In this document: positions 19,124-28,719 of the stretch, piece by piece | How positions within the stretch are numbered: position 1 is the stretch's first letter | Layout of the letters: each line of letters begins with the position of its first letter | NCBI RefSeq assembly: GCF_003952345.1 | Contig: NZ_CP034433.1 | Location: 1,612,001-1,676,000 of the forward strand | DNA length: 64,000 nt | Origin: Iodobacter ciconiae | GTDB taxonomy: Bacteria; Pseudomonadota; Gammaproteobacteria; Burkholderiales; Chitinibacteraceae | Direction of reading: 5' to 3' | The notes under the pieces: generated by a model | Seen by the model: only the letters and a program-made list of their open reading frames with translations | The model's database searches: none | Told to the model about the DNA's origin: nothing | Position numbers and translations under genes: made by a program

Positions 19124-19579
19124 ATGCCAAACACGCTTTGTCCGGAATTAAAACTCGCCACCACATCCAATCAGCAGTTCGACACCACGGCACTCAAAGG
19201 CCAAGCCTTTGTGCTCTATTTCTACCCCAAGGACAGCACCCCCGGCTGCACCACCGAAGGTGGCGATTTTCGCGATCATCATGCCGAATTTCTTGCCGCC
19301 CAATGCCTCGTTTTCGGCATATCCAGAGACAGTCTTAAAAGCCACGAAAACTTTAAAGCCAAGCAGGAATATCCTTTCGAGCTAATTTCTGACACGAATG
19401 AGACAGCCTGCCTCGCTTTTGGTGTCATTAAGCAAAAGAAGATGTATGGTAAAGATGTAAGGGGAATTGAGCGCAGCACCTTTGTAATCAACAAAAAAGG
19501 AGAAATTGCTAAAGAATGGCGTGGCGTTAAAGTACCGGGGCATGTAGTAGAAGTACTGGAGTTCGTAAAAACGCTTTAA
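19124..19579 (+). CDS. bcp: thioredoxin-dependent peroxiredoxin, Bcp/PrxQ type
   Basis: Reduces hydrogen peroxide and organic peroxides. It has 151 residues, with the peroxidatic Cys42 in [16 protein letters not shown]. The resolving cysteine that E. coli Bcp has five residues later is absent (Gly at that place), so this is a 1-Cys or atypically resolved variant. Cys61 and Cys96 are the other candidates. Start ATG 19124 has GGAG nine bases upstream. Confidence 0.93.
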   Translation: MPNTLCPELKLATTSNQQFDTTALKGQAFVLYFYPKDSTPGCTTEGGDFRDHHAEFLAAQCLVFGISRDSLKSHENFKAKQEYPFELISDTNETACLAFGVIKQKKMYGKDVRGIERSTFVINKKGEIAKEWRGVKVPGHVVEVLEFVKTL

Positions 19580-19670
19580 GTTGCAATACAGGGTGAGAAA
19601 CCTCAATAGACTCAAGAGCTAAGCAGCGTCCTCACCCCAAACCCACCTTTTTCCGTTCCAGGAGTTCATC

Positions 19671-21080
19671 ATGGCAACCCGCAAGCGCAAAGCACCGAGT
19701 GTCACCAAGCTCTTCGTTCTGGATACCAACGTTTTAATGCACGACCCCACCTCGCTATTTCGCTTTGAAGAACACGATCTCTTTCTGCCGATGATGACTT
19801 TAGAAGAGCTCGACAACAACAAAAAAGGCACCTCCGAAGTTGCCCGCAACGCCCGGCAAGCCAGCCGTTTTCTGGAAGAGCTGATTTCCGGCAGAGAATT
19901 GGATCTGCATAACGGCGTGCTGCTTGATTCTGCCAGCAAGGGCCAAGCGCTAGGCCGGCTCTTTATGCAAACTGAAGCCATTACCAGCGTTCTGCCCGCC
20001 CAACTCCCCATGGGCAAAGCCGACAACCAGATTCTGGGCGTCGTCCACCACCTGCAACAAATGCACACCGCCCGCCAAGTGATCTTGGTTTCCAAAGACA
20101 TCAATATGCGCATCAAGGCGCGGGCGATGGGTTTGGCTGCGGAAGATTATTTTAACGATAAAGTTTTAGAAGACACCGATCTGCTCTACACCGGCATGCG
20201 CGAAATCAACCAGAAATTCTGGGAATGTAATGGCAAGGATCTGCAAAGCTGGCAGGAAGGCGGCCGCAGCTACTGGAAAATCAAAGGCCCGGACTGTGCC
20301 GAGCTTTACGTCAATCAGCTGCTTTATCAGGCTGGCGACACGCCTTTGTCTGCCCGCGTAGTGAATGTAGAAGGTAAAACAGCATTAATTGAAAGCCTGA
20401 AAGATTACAGCCATCAAAAAAACGCCATCTGGGGAGTTGTTGCCCGCAATCGCGAGCAAAATTTTGCCCTTAACCTGCTCATGAACCCGGAAGTGGATTT
20501 TGTCTCGCTGCTTGGGCAGGCCGGCACAGGCAAAACCCTGCTAACATTGGCCGCCAGCCTGGCACAAACACTGGAATCCAAGATTTACACCGAAATTATC
20601 ATGACCCGGGTCACAGTGCCGGTTGGTGAAGACATCGGCTTTTTACCCGGCACCGAAGAAGAGAAAATGATGCCGTGGATGGGGGCGCTGGAAGACAATC
20701 TGGATGTGCTCAACCAGTCGGATGCCGAAGCCGGCGACTGGGGCCGCGCCGCCACGCGTGATTTAATCCGCTCACGCATTAAAGTAAAATCGCTCAACTT
20801 TATGCGCGGGCGCACCTTCCTCAAGAAATTTCTGATTATCGACGAGGCGCAAAACTTAACCCCCAAGCAAATGAAAACCCTCATCACCCGCGCTGGCCCC
20901 GGCACCAAGGTGGTGTGCCTGGGTAACATCAGCCAGATCGACACCCCCTACCTGACCGAGGGCAGCTCGGGGCTAACTTATGTGGTTGATCGCTTTAAAA
21001 CATGGGAGCACTCCGGCCACATCACCCTTACACGGGGCGAGAGATCCAGACTGGCAGATTACGCGGCTGAGGCTTTGTAG
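19671..21080 (+). CDS. PhoH family protein with N-terminal PIN domain (PhoH2 type)
   Basis: Fusion of a PIN-like ribonuclease domain (residues about 12-145: FVLDTNVLMHDPTSLFRF, LEELDNNKKG, VSKDINMRIKA) with a PhoH P-loop ATPase domain (Walker A LGQAGTGKTLLTLA, Walker B FLIIDEAQNLTPKQMK). Characterised PhoH2 proteins are RNA helicase/ribonucleases. It has 469 residues and no adjacent antitoxin-like gene. It is expressed alone, with a strong terminator after it. Confidence 0.92.
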   Translation: MATRKRKAPSVTKLFVLDTNVLMHDPTSLFRFEEHDLFLPMMTLEELDNNKKGTSEVARNARQASRFLEELISGRELDLHNGVLLDSASKGQALGRLFMQTEAITSVLPAQLPMGKADNQILGVVHHLQQMHTARQVILVSKDINMRIKARAMGLAAEDYFNDKVLEDTDLLYTGMREINQKFWECNGKDLQSWQEGGRSYWKIKGPDCAELYVNQLLYQAGDTPLSARVVNVEGKTALIESLKDYSHQKNAIWGVVARNREQNFALNLLMNPEVDFVSLLGQAGTGKTLLTLAASLAQTLESKIYTEIIMTRVTVPVGEDIGFLPGTEEEKMMPWMGALEDNLDVLNQSDAEAGDWGRAATRDLIRSRIKVKSLNFMRGRTFLKKFLIIDEAQNLTPKQMKTLITRAGPGTKVVCLGNISQIDTPYLTEGSSGLTYVVDRFKTWEHSGHITLTRGERSRLADYAAEAL

Positions 21081-21103
21081 TTTTCAGGTTTTTGCAAAGA
21101 AAC

Positions 21104-21128
21104 GGGTCTGCGCTGGCAGACCCTTTTT
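21104..21128 (+). terminator. rho-independent terminator of the phoH-like gene
   Basis: GGGTCTGC (21104-21111) pairs with GCAGACCC (21116-21123) around GCTG, followed by five T. Confidence 0.92.
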
Positions 21129-21142
21129 ACTTACATAATTTC

Positions 21143-22447
21143 TTACAAAGACATATTAATGGCATTCATGTAAGAAGGATTAAGCCCTTTACCGTCACAC
21201 CAAGCCTTTAATCGCGGACCATCAAGGTCAATATATCCAGTACCATCATCTAATGTTGCAATTAAGAGTTGGTTTGCAATTTTTTGTAGAATATTCGCCT
21301 GAATGCTGACAGCACAGGTATCAATAAGCTCTCTCACGATATCTTCAAACTTAACGCAATACTTCTTTTCAATGTAATCGACCATCGACTGTTCAAGCTC
21401 TAAAAAGCCCCCTCTAAACACGAGAGAACTTGCCAAGTCCACCGCTGCAACACTTAGTTTTATCGGTTCCCAAGCCAGGACTGGTGACCTCTTTAGTTGC
21501 TTCTCAGAGTAGGAGAAACTTTCAAAGATGAATCCATTTTGGCCTTCCTTTGACGCCCCTCTAGCAAACAAAAGCTCTTTAAGGTTCTCGTAATCCATGT
21601 CAGTTCCAAAAGGCATTCTTACTTTACAGAAAACCGATATCTTGGACCAAAGAAATTCGAGAAGGGTACGTGCACTATTTTGCCTAGCAGAGACCAAAAG
21701 CAACCATTTACCCCTCTCCCTAAATGCAAGGTAAGGACATCCTGTGCACTTCACCAAACTAAATTCACCGGAGGTGATCAATGAAGGCAGTAGCTCAGGT
21801 GATGCGACACTGTCAGCGCCACAATTGGACTCAATTATGTCTAGCATCGCCTCTCTAAGCCCTTCCTCTGTGGCATAACCATCGAACCCAAGAAGCACGG
21901 TAACTGGTGCATAGATTTGTCGAGCGAGTGTTACATACAGAAGGCGATCTTCGTCTGGTAAAGCATCAAGAGCAGCTGCACTACAGGGGCCAGTACGTCC
22001 GGTAATTTTTTCGTATGACTCACTAGCCAAGGTAAGGTCAAACGTTTCCTTATCAAATCGCGAAATGAAACTCTCTATAAAATGTTTCTGCACTGCAGCC
22101 AAATGCCCAATTCCATCAATCAAATCTTTCTTTTTGAGGGTTTTCTTTATCTCTAGAACACATAGCACCTGTTCAATTGGGTAAAAGAATTGCTCAGTCA
22201 AACCATAGCGTTGCCCCTCACCTTTTACTAACATGCCATCGATTTGATTGGGAATACCAACAATAAAACCAGATACAACTCGCAAGTCCAGGTTTGGTGG
22301 TAAAACAAATTCACTCTCTATTCCAGCTTTCGCAATTGCTTCATAAGCAGTCCCGAGTGTTGGCATATGCGGCATATCAAATTTTGATGCTTTTGTTCGC
22401 TCAGCGGCAACGAAGGACTCTAGAAGTTCGGAAGCGTTTTTTATCAT
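21143..22447 (-). CDS. DUF6602-like protein, possible PD-(D/E)XK nuclease; accessory gene
   Basis: Protein of 434 residues. The N-terminal part contains GIPNQIDGML followed about 30 residues later by QVLCVLEIKKTLKK, an arrangement D...ExK that fits a PD-(D/E)XK nuclease core. I recall DUF6602 proteins, often found near defence genes, with this layout, but that assignment is from memory and unverified. The C-terminal half has no motif I know. The gene is clearly AT-richer than phoH and amn, which flank it, and the GC-rich hairpin repeat lies just upstream, so it looks like a recent insertion. Confidence 0.65.
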   Translation of the reverse strand: MIKNASELLESFVAAERTKASKFDMPHMPTLGTAYEAIAKAGIESEFVLPPNLDLRVVSGFIVGIPNQIDGMLVKGEGQRYGLTEQFFYPIEQVLCVLEIKKTLKKKDLIDGIGHLAAVQKHFIESFISRFDKETFDLTLASESYEKITGRTGPCSAAALDALPDEDRLLYVTLARQIYAPVTVLLGFDGYATEEGLREAMLDIIESNCGADSVASPELLPSLITSGEFSLVKCTGCPYLAFRERGKWLLLVSARQNSARTLLEFLWSKISVFCKVRMPFGTDMDYENLKELLFARGASKEGQNGFIFESFSYSEKQLKRSPVLAWEPIKLSVAAVDLASSLVFRGGFLELEQSMVDYIEKKYCVKFEDIVRELIDTCAVSIQANILQKIANQLLIATLDDGTGYIDLDGPRLKAWCDGKGLNPSYMNAINMSL

Positions 22448-22893
22448 AAAGGACTACTTATTAATGCCTAGTTGATTTTTGATTTGAGGAAATATCAGGC
22501 TAAAACTGTGCCACGCTCCTTGAGCTAGGGCTTAAAACCCCGTCTAAGCACACCGAGCACGAAGGGAGACGAACAGGGTTATCGTTTGGCTCCCGCCACG
22601 CGAGGGAACCGCGGAGCGGGGTGCGCTTCGGGTCGCCTTTCTTTGCTTACTTTCTTTGGCGAAGCAAAGAAAGTAAGTCCCCGTCGCGGACTGCGACTGT
22701 AAATTCACGTGCCGCAGGCACTTAAATTAAACGACAGCTATCTTATGCTTTTAACCCTATATGTGTAAGTATACTTACAATAATATTTTTCTTCGTTTTC
22801 AAATCTTAAATTAGAAAAAACCACGCCGATGCGGAACACCCCGGCACCGGCTTGGTTTTTCAGCAGAATGGCTCACTACGCCATAAACTCAAC
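22448..22893. other. intergenic region holding a GC-rich repeat
   Basis: About 445 bases between the accessory gene and amn. The repeat occupies most of it (see the next entry). The remainder near 22740-22890 is AT-rich and contains an imperfect GC-rich inverted pair CACGCCGATGCGG / CCCCGGCACCGGC near 22822-22852, possibly a terminator for amn. No coding potential was seen. Confidence 0.5.
22500..22725 (+). repeat. GC-rich hairpin repeat, copy A
   Basis: One of three related intergenic repeats in the window. It has a 12-bp stem TTACTTTCTTTG / CAAAGAAAGTAA (22647-22658 / 22665-22676) with loop GCGAAG, and ends in the short palindrome GTGCCGCAGGCAC (22709-22721). The order and orientation match copy C at 53385-53618; copy B at 46160-46405 is inverted. 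Confidence 0.75.
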
Positions 22894-24399
22894 TCACTGA
22901 AACGCCACCTCCGCAAAACTCCTTAACTTACGGCTATGCAGCTGCCCTTCGCCCTGATCGCGCAGCAACTCCATTGCTCTGATGCCAATCCGCAAATGCT
23001 GATCTACCCGCTCGCGGTAAAAATGGTTGGCCATGCCAGGGAGTTTGATTTCGCCATGCAGCGGCTTGTCACTTACGCAGAGCAAAGTACCGTAAGGCAC
23101 ACGGAATCTGAAGCCGTTGGCGGCGATGGTGGCGCTTTCCATATCCAGGGCAATGGCACGACTCTGGCTAAAGCGGCGCTGCGGGCGATTGTCGGGGAGT
23201 AATTCCCAGTTGCGGTTATCGGTACTCGCCACGGTGCCGGTACGCATAATGCGTTTGAGCTCGGCCCCTTTCATTTCGGTGATTTGTGAAACGGCCGCTT
23301 CTAAGGCAAGCTGGATTTCTGCCAGGGCAGGCACTGGCACCCAGAGCGGCAAATCTTCATCAAGCACATGATCTTCACGCACATAGCCGTGCGCCAGCAC
23401 GTAATCGCCCATTTGCTGCGAATTTCGTAGCCCGGCACAGTGCCCGAGCATAACCCACGCATGGGGGCGTAATACGGCGACATGATCGGTAATGGTTTTA
23501 GCATTAGCCGGGCCAACGCCGATATTCACCATACTAATGCCGGAATGATCAGCCCGGATCAAGTGGTAAGCGGGCATCTGCGGCAAGCGCGGTGGGGCTG
23601 CCCCCAGCGCATCAGACGCCTCGGCAGCAAGCCCCGCGCGGCGGGTGATCACATTGCCCGGCTCTACAAAGGCAATGTATTCGCTATTTGGGTCTTGCAT
23701 GCATTCATGCCCAAGGCGTACAAATTCATCGATATAGAACTGGTAATTGGTAAACAAAACAAAATTCTGAAAATGCTCGGGCACCGTGCCCGTGTAGTGG
23801 CGCAAGCGGTGCAAAGAGTAATCAACCCTTGCCGCTGTAAACAAAGACAGCGGCAAGGGCTCACCAGGCCTGGGCTCGTAAGTGCCATTAGCAATGCCAT
23901 CATCCATCGCGGACAAATCCGGCAAATCAAACATATCGCGCATTAGCTGGCGGCGCTCGGCTGTCAGCGTACCTTCAATATGATCATGTTCGGCAAATGA
24001 AAAATGCACCGGAATGGGCTGGGTACTCACACCGACTTCCAGCTCATTCTGGTGGCTTTGCAAAAGCAGCGTAAATTGATCCAGAAAATATTGCTCATAA
24101 AGATCGGGGCGGGTTAAGGTGGTTTCAAAACTGCCAGGGCCTGCGACAAAACCATAGCTTAAATGCGCACTTTCATTTGTGCGCCTTGCCACGGTATCTG
24201 TTTGAATTCTGACAAAGGGATAATAAGCCCGAACATGCCCCGGCAAAGCATCCCCTGCAACAAAACGCTGCATGGCATCACGCAAATGCGCCACGCTGCT
24301 TTCATAAATCAGGCGCACCTGTGCAAGCGCATCCATTGGATCTGTATGGCGGGTTGGTGCTATAAACTCGGGTAAATACGGCATACGTCGACGGCTCAT
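22894..24399 (-). CDS. amn: AMP nucleosidase
   Basis: Splits AMP into adenine and ribose 5-phosphate, a control point of the adenylate pool. It has 501 residues, slightly longer than E. coli Amn. The N-terminal regulatory domain has YYPFVRIQTDTVARRTNESAHLSYG; the C-terminal nucleoside phosphorylase-like domain has SMVNIGVGPANAKTITDH, LGHCAGLRNSQQMGDYV, AIALDMESATIAANGFRFRVPYGTLLCVSDKP. The ATG at 24399 has GGAG eight bases before it. With apt and hpt at the right end of the window it contributes to purine salvage. Confidence 0.95.
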   Translation of the reverse strand: MSRRRMPYLPEFIAPTRHTDPMDALAQVRLIYESSVAHLRDAMQRFVAGDALPGHVRAYYPFVRIQTDTVARRTNESAHLSYGFVAGPGSFETTLTRPDLYEQYFLDQFTLLLQSHQNELEVGVSTQPIPVHFSFAEHDHIEGTLTAERRQLMRDMFDLPDLSAMDDGIANGTYEPRPGEPLPLSLFTAARVDYSLHRLRHYTGTVPEHFQNFVLFTNYQFYIDEFVRLGHECMQDPNSEYIAFVEPGNVITRRAGLAAEASDALGAAPPRLPQMPAYHLIRADHSGISMVNIGVGPANAKTITDHVAVLRPHAWVMLGHCAGLRNSQQMGDYVLAHGYVREDHVLDEDLPLWVPVPALAEIQLALEAAVSQITEMKGAELKRIMRTGTVASTDNRNWELLPDNRPQRRFSQSRAIALDMESATIAANGFRFRVPYGTLLCVSDKPLHGEIKLPGMANHFYRERVDQHLRIGIRAMELLRDQGEGQLHSRKLRSFAEVAFQ

Positions 24400-24597
24400 T
24401 GGTGCGTCTCCAGCTTTTTTATTGAAAATACACGGCAGATAAATCTTTTATCGCAGCCATTCTACTTTTAAATATATTACGAATATCTTATTTTATTGAA
24501 ATTCAAAAGTCTGCTCCCGGTAAAAGTGGGCGACTCGCTTCGGACTAAAAAAACAAATCTTAATTAAAATGCCCCCCCAAAAACCAATATTCAAACC

Positions 24598-24628
24598 AAA
24601 AAAAACCGGACATTTGCCCGGTTTTTTT
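24598..24628 (-). terminator. rho-independent terminator of pta
   Basis: AAAAAACCGG pairs with CCGGTTTTTT (24598-24609 / 24618-24628); on the minus strand a T-run follows the stem. It lies 15 bases after the pta stop. Confidence 0.85.
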
Positions 24629-24642
24629 AAAAGACCCGGCAA

Positions 24643-26688
24643 TCAGGCCGCCAAGTCCTGCGCCTGAATAGCGGTCAGCGCAATGGTAAAGACAATATCA
24701 TCGACCAAAGCGCCGCGCGATAAATCATTCACCGGTTTACGCAAGCCTTGCAACATCGGACCAACGCTGACCACATGAGCACTACGCTGCACGGCCTTGT
24801 AGGTGGTGTTCCCCGTATTGAGATCAGGAAATACAAATACCGTTGCCTTACCCGCCACAGCACTACTCGGTGCTTTTTGAGCCGCCACTTCTGACACGGA
24901 TGCTGCGTCGTACTGCAAAGGACCATCCAGTATCAGGTCAGGATAGAGATTGCGCGCCAGCTCGGTGGCTTCACGCACTTTATCTACATCGGCACCCGCA
25001 CCTGATTTACCTGTGCTGTAGCTGATCATGGCCACTTTAGGATCCACACCAAAAGCACGGGCACTGTCTGCGCTTTGTTTGGCAATTTCTGCCAGCTGGG
25101 CTGCATTAGGGTTAGGGTTAATCGCACAATCGCCGTAAACCAAGACTTGCTCTGGCATCAGCATAAAGAACACCGACGACACAATAGAAGAGCCCGGCGC
25201 CGTTTTAATCAATTGCAGTGCAGGGCGTACAGTGCTTGCTGTGGTATGAATTGCGCCTGACACCAGACCATCAACTTTATTAACCGCCAGCATCATCGTG
25301 CCGAGCACCACGGTGTCTTCCAGCTGTTGCAAGGCCTGCCCTGCAGTCAGCCCCTTGCTCTTACGCAACTCAACCATAGGCTCAACATACTCATGGCGAA
25401 TTACATCCGGGTCCAGGATTTCCAAGCTATCGGGCAACACCACACCTTGTGCGGCGGCAATAGCTTCGATCGTGGCACGTTTACCTAATAAAACGCAGTG
25501 GGCAATCCCTTTTTCCTCACACACAATCGCTGCACGAATCGTGCGTGGCTCTTCCCCTTCGGGCAAGACCACGGTTTTACGAACCGAACGCGCTTTCTGA
25601 ATGAGCTGGTAGCGAAAAGCGGGTGGCGACATCCGGGTAGACGGCGGCACTTGTACTGCGTTCATCAGCATCGCCATATCAATTTGCTCAGATACTGCAT
25701 CGAGCACCAGATTCATGCGCTCACTATCATCTGTTGCCACCGCAGGCTGCAACTGGGTAATACGAATCGCAGTATTAAAACTGTCGCTATCTGTACGCAT
25801 TACCGGAATACCACTGGTCAGCGCCTGACGTGATAATTCCAGAATACGGCTATCTGGCTGACTTGAATGGGTAAGCAACAAACCGGCCAATTGCACACCC
25901 TGGCTTGCCGACAGAGCCGTAGCCAGCATCACATCATCTCTGTCCCCGGCACTCACAACCAGCGCGCCTGCTTTCAGGCGTTCAATCACTTCAGGCACGG
26001 AACGGGCTGCAACCACGGTTTCCAGCACACGGCGACTAGCAATATCACCTTCAATCAGGATTTCTGCATTTAAGTGACGAGCAATATCCAGGGTACGTGG
26101 CGCAAGCAAAACAGGGTCGAACCTGATTACCCCCCAGAGCGGGATACCGTCCAGCTCATATTGCACAGAAGCTGCATCAAACTGGGCGGCAGCCTTATTG
26201 AAAATCACCCCGGCAACTTTGCAGCCTTCGTTTTTCAACTGACTGGCTGCCAGACGAGACTCCGCCACTGCACCTGTTGCGCTTGCGCTCGCTACCAAGA
26301 TTACTTCTGCCTGCAGGCTGCGTGCCACTTCATTATTCAGTCTGGCAGTAAACGCATTGCTTGGATCTAAGTGCATTCCTTCAACCACCAGCACATCTAC
26401 ATCATGTGCTGCACCCAGACAAAGACTAATAATATCTTCCAGTAATTCATCATTCTGCCCTGCTGACACGCGGGCAATTACCTGTGCAATTGATAAAGAC
26501 GGTATGCATTCAATCTGGCAAATTTGTGAAGCAAAGTGAGTAGAACGTTCAACACCCTGCGGCTCCTGAGAAACCGGCTTTACGAAACCCACTTTCAGAC
26601 CCTGGTGCTGCAGCGCACGAACCACACCCAAAGAAACCGAAGTCAGTCCGACATTTTGTCGGGTTGGAGCCACAAAAAAGGTTTGCAT
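24643..26688 (-). CDS. pta: phosphate acetyltransferase (long, multi-domain form)
   Basis: Interconverts acetyl-CoA and acetyl phosphate. It has 681 residues: an N-terminal P-loop/BioD-like domain (FFVAPTRQNVGLTSVSLGV), a central DRTGG domain (about residues 215-330) and the C-terminal catalytic domain (RKTVVLPEGEEPRTIRAA, VSGAIHTTASTVRPALQ, GPLQYDAASVSEVAA, FVFPDLNTGNTTYKAVQR). This architecture is the PtaII form of E. coli, in which the N-terminal part senses metabolites. No ackA lies next to it, which is unusual compared with enterobacteria. Confidence 0.96.
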   Translation of the reverse strand: MQTFFVAPTRQNVGLTSVSLGVVRALQHQGLKVGFVKPVSQEPQGVERSTHFASQICQIECIPSLSIAQVIARVSAGQNDELLEDIISLCLGAAHDVDVLVVEGMHLDPSNAFTARLNNEVARSLQAEVILVASASATGAVAESRLAASQLKNEGCKVAGVIFNKAAAQFDAASVQYELDGIPLWGVIRFDPVLLAPRTLDIARHLNAEILIEGDIASRRVLETVVAARSVPEVIERLKAGALVVSAGDRDDVMLATALSASQGVQLAGLLLTHSSQPDSRILELSRQALTSGIPVMRTDSDSFNTAIRITQLQPAVATDDSERMNLVLDAVSEQIDMAMLMNAVQVPPSTRMSPPAFRYQLIQKARSVRKTVVLPEGEEPRTIRAAIVCEEKGIAHCVLLGKRATIEAIAAAQGVVLPDSLEILDPDVIRHEYVEPMVELRKSKGLTAGQALQQLEDTVVLGTMMLAVNKVDGLVSGAIHTTASTVRPALQLIKTAPGSSIVSSVFFMLMPEQVLVYGDCAINPNPNAAQLAEIAKQSADSARAFGVDPKVAMISYSTGKSGAGADVDKVREATELARNLYPDLILDGPLQYDAASVSEVAAQKAPSSAVAGKATVFVFPDLNTGNTTYKAVQRSAHVVSVGPMLQGLRKPVNDLSRGALVDDIVFTIALTAIQAQDLAA

Positions 26689-27126
26689 ATATCATCCTCA
26701 GCACGTAATAAACTTTGCTACTAAAAAACAACTAAACAGGGGAAATAAAGCTGACAGCACCCTTTAAAAACATCAAGATGCCCGCGAAGGCCGTCAATGT
26801 AGAACATTACGTCATATTTAGGTCGGCAACTTTCACACATCGAACACGATCTTTGTTCCATGTCATAAAAAAATGCTGCATCGCACACTAAATTAGCTAA
26901 ATTCAAACTCAGCCCTGATGCTTTACTAAGCTTAGCAGCCCCACCCGAAAAAAAAGCTTGCTTACCCTGGCACCCGCAAGCAACACAAATCTCTGTTAAT
27001 CGTTTGAGCTGTATTGCCATCCTGCTTTAACACAAAGATTCGGGGTAGAATTGCGTCGCACCATTTAACCCGCCCGCCCGCCCCACGGAGCGGGCTTACC
27101 TGCCACTTAATCACCCGGTGAGATTT
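26689..27126. other. divergent intergenic region between pta and parA
   Basis: About 440 bases. It contains a short strong hairpin GCCCGC / GCGGGC (27076-27081 / 27090-27095) just upstream of parA. A 99-codon minus-strand ORF (26721-27020) is present but has no convincing start signals. No promoter could be named with confidence. Confidence 0.4.
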
Positions 27127-27912
27127 ATGACGGTTATTGTCGTTTTCAATCAAAAAGGTGGTGTAGGAAAAACTACGGTAAGCGCCAACCTGGCCGCCGC
27201 CATAGCCAAAAATGGCGTAGAGCCGCTGGTAATTGATTTAGACCCGCAAGCCCACCTCACTTCGCTTTACGGGGTTAAGCCAAAAAACCACCAAAGTATT
27301 TATCGCTTCTTTCAAGGGGCAAGCACGCTATCTGATTTAATTATTACAAGAGATGACGGCATCAACTTTGTGCCCTCACATTTAGAGCTGGGGAAAGTAG
27401 ATGCCCAGCTTACCCGCCACAAAGATCATGTATGGCGCCTCAAGCTGGCACTGACAGCAGAAATGCTTTCGGGCTATGGCCTCCCCATCATTATTGACTG
27501 CACCCCCACGCTCGGCGTGCTGTCTTTTTCTGCCATGTTTGCCGCCGACATCATTCTGGCCCCTGTTGCCGCCGAATACCTGGCCCTGAACGGCGCGGTA
27601 CAGCTGGCGCAAACACTGAAAGGACTTGAGAAGTTTCAGGCCAGAAAGCCAAGGCGCTTTCTGATCAACCGCTACACGCCAGGGCAAATTACATCAGAAA
27701 CCGTAGCAGGCCAGCTAATCAAGCATTTTCCCGGAGAAGTACTTAAAACCCGGATCAGAGAGCAAGAAGCACTCTCTGCGGCAGTGGGCAGCGGGGCCAA
27801 CATCTTTGACTTCGCCCCGACTTCCGGCGCAGCAGCAGATTTTACATTCTTACTGGACGAGCTGATCGAATCAAACCTGATCTCGCTATCACTGGACTTA
27901 CCGTTTGAGTGA
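27127..27912 (+). CDS. ParA-family ATPase, orphan
   Basis: Deviant Walker A ATPase of the MinD/ParA superfamily, 261 residues. The N-terminus has VIVVFNQKGGVGKTTVSANLA with the signature lysine, then LVIDLDPQAHLTSLYG (Walker A') and LPIIIDCTPTLGVLS (Walker B). No parB-like partner or parS site is adjacent; the next gene is alkA in the opposite direction. Possible roles are positioning of a cellular cargo or a remnant of a partition module. GGTGAG at 27116-27121 supports ATG 27127. Confidence 0.88.
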   Translation: MTVIVVFNQKGGVGKTTVSANLAAAIAKNGVEPLVIDLDPQAHLTSLYGVKPKNHQSIYRFFQGASTLSDLIITRDDGINFVPSHLELGKVDAQLTRHKDHVWRLKLALTAEMLSGYGLPIIIDCTPTLGVLSFSAMFAADIILAPVAAEYLALNGAVQLAQTLKGLEKFQARKPRRFLINRYTPGQITSETVAGQLIKHFPGEVLKTRIREQEALSAAVGSGANIFDFAPTSGAAADFTFLLDELIESNLISLSLDLPFE

Positions 27913-27990
27913 AGCTTTTCTTGGTGGGGTCAGAAAAATCTGCAGACACTGGGAACACAAAGTTTAAGGTTTTTACCCCCAAGATCAGCA

Positions 27991-28623
27991 TTAATACTCC
28001 ACCGGTACCGGATCCAGGCTGCGCCACAGATACCATGTGGCGACAGTGCGCCACGGCTGCCATTTTTGCGCCAAGTCACCAATATCACCACGGGGCAGAC
28101 GCTCTCCGCCGTGATAAAGCAGTGCAATGGCCTTAAGCAAGCCGATATCATCCAGTGGCAGCACATTAGGGCGGAGCAGGTAAAAGATAAGAAACATTTC
28201 AGCGGTCCAGCGGCCTATACCGCGGATATCGACCAGCTTGCCAACGACCGCCTCATCATCCAGATCATACCAGAGCGCTGCATCCAGAAAACCTGCCTGC
28301 TGGTGTCTGGCTAAATCATAAAGGTACTCTACTTTGCGGGCGGATAAGCCACAGGTGCGCAATTCCTCCACACTGCTTTCCAGTACGCGTGCAGCTTCAA
28401 TTTTTTGCAAATGAGCAGCAAAACGCGCCCATACCGAATCTGCCGCCTTAACAGAAATTTGCTGGCCGACAATGGCACGGGCCAGTGTATGAAACACTTC
28501 GCCACGCCCCTCCAGGCTGACACCGGGGTAACGGGCAATCAAACCGGCCATCACAGGATCAGCAGCAGCCAGCCCGGCAGTGGCTTGATCCCAATAGGCA
28601 GGCTTTCCATAAGTAGCGCTCAT
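27991..28623 (-). CDS. DNA-3-methyladenine glycosylase II (AlkA-like, HhH-GPD)
   Basis: Base-excision repair glycosylase that removes alkylated purines. It has 210 residues, a short form lacking the N-terminal domain of E. coli AlkA. The helix-hairpin-helix is VDIRGIGRWTAEMFL and the catalytic aspartate lies in LPLDDIGLLKA. RAIVGQQISVKAADSVW is the typical substrate-pocket helix. It stands alone, convergent with parA. Confidence 0.9.
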   Translation of the reverse strand: MSATYGKPAYWDQATAGLAAADPVMAGLIARYPGVSLEGRGEVFHTLARAIVGQQISVKAADSVWARFAAHLQKIEAARVLESSVEELRTCGLSARKVEYLYDLARHQQAGFLDAALWYDLDDEAVVGKLVDIRGIGRWTAEMFLIFYLLRPNVLPLDDIGLLKAIALLYHGGERLPRGDIGDLAQKWQPWRTVATWYLWRSLDPVPVEY

Positions 28624-28719
28624 TTGATTCTTTCGGGTAGTTAAAAACGTCGATGACTGACAAAAAAACAGCGAAAGAAGGAATTTAAACTTGCCCCTCT
28701 TCCGCCCTGCCTAAGCAAC

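Noticed and set aside
26721..27020. 99-codon Cys-rich ORF on the minus strand upstream of pta
   Set aside because: No spaced ribosome binding site and no recognisable domain; its cysteines do not form regular CxxC pairs. It could be real but is not supported.
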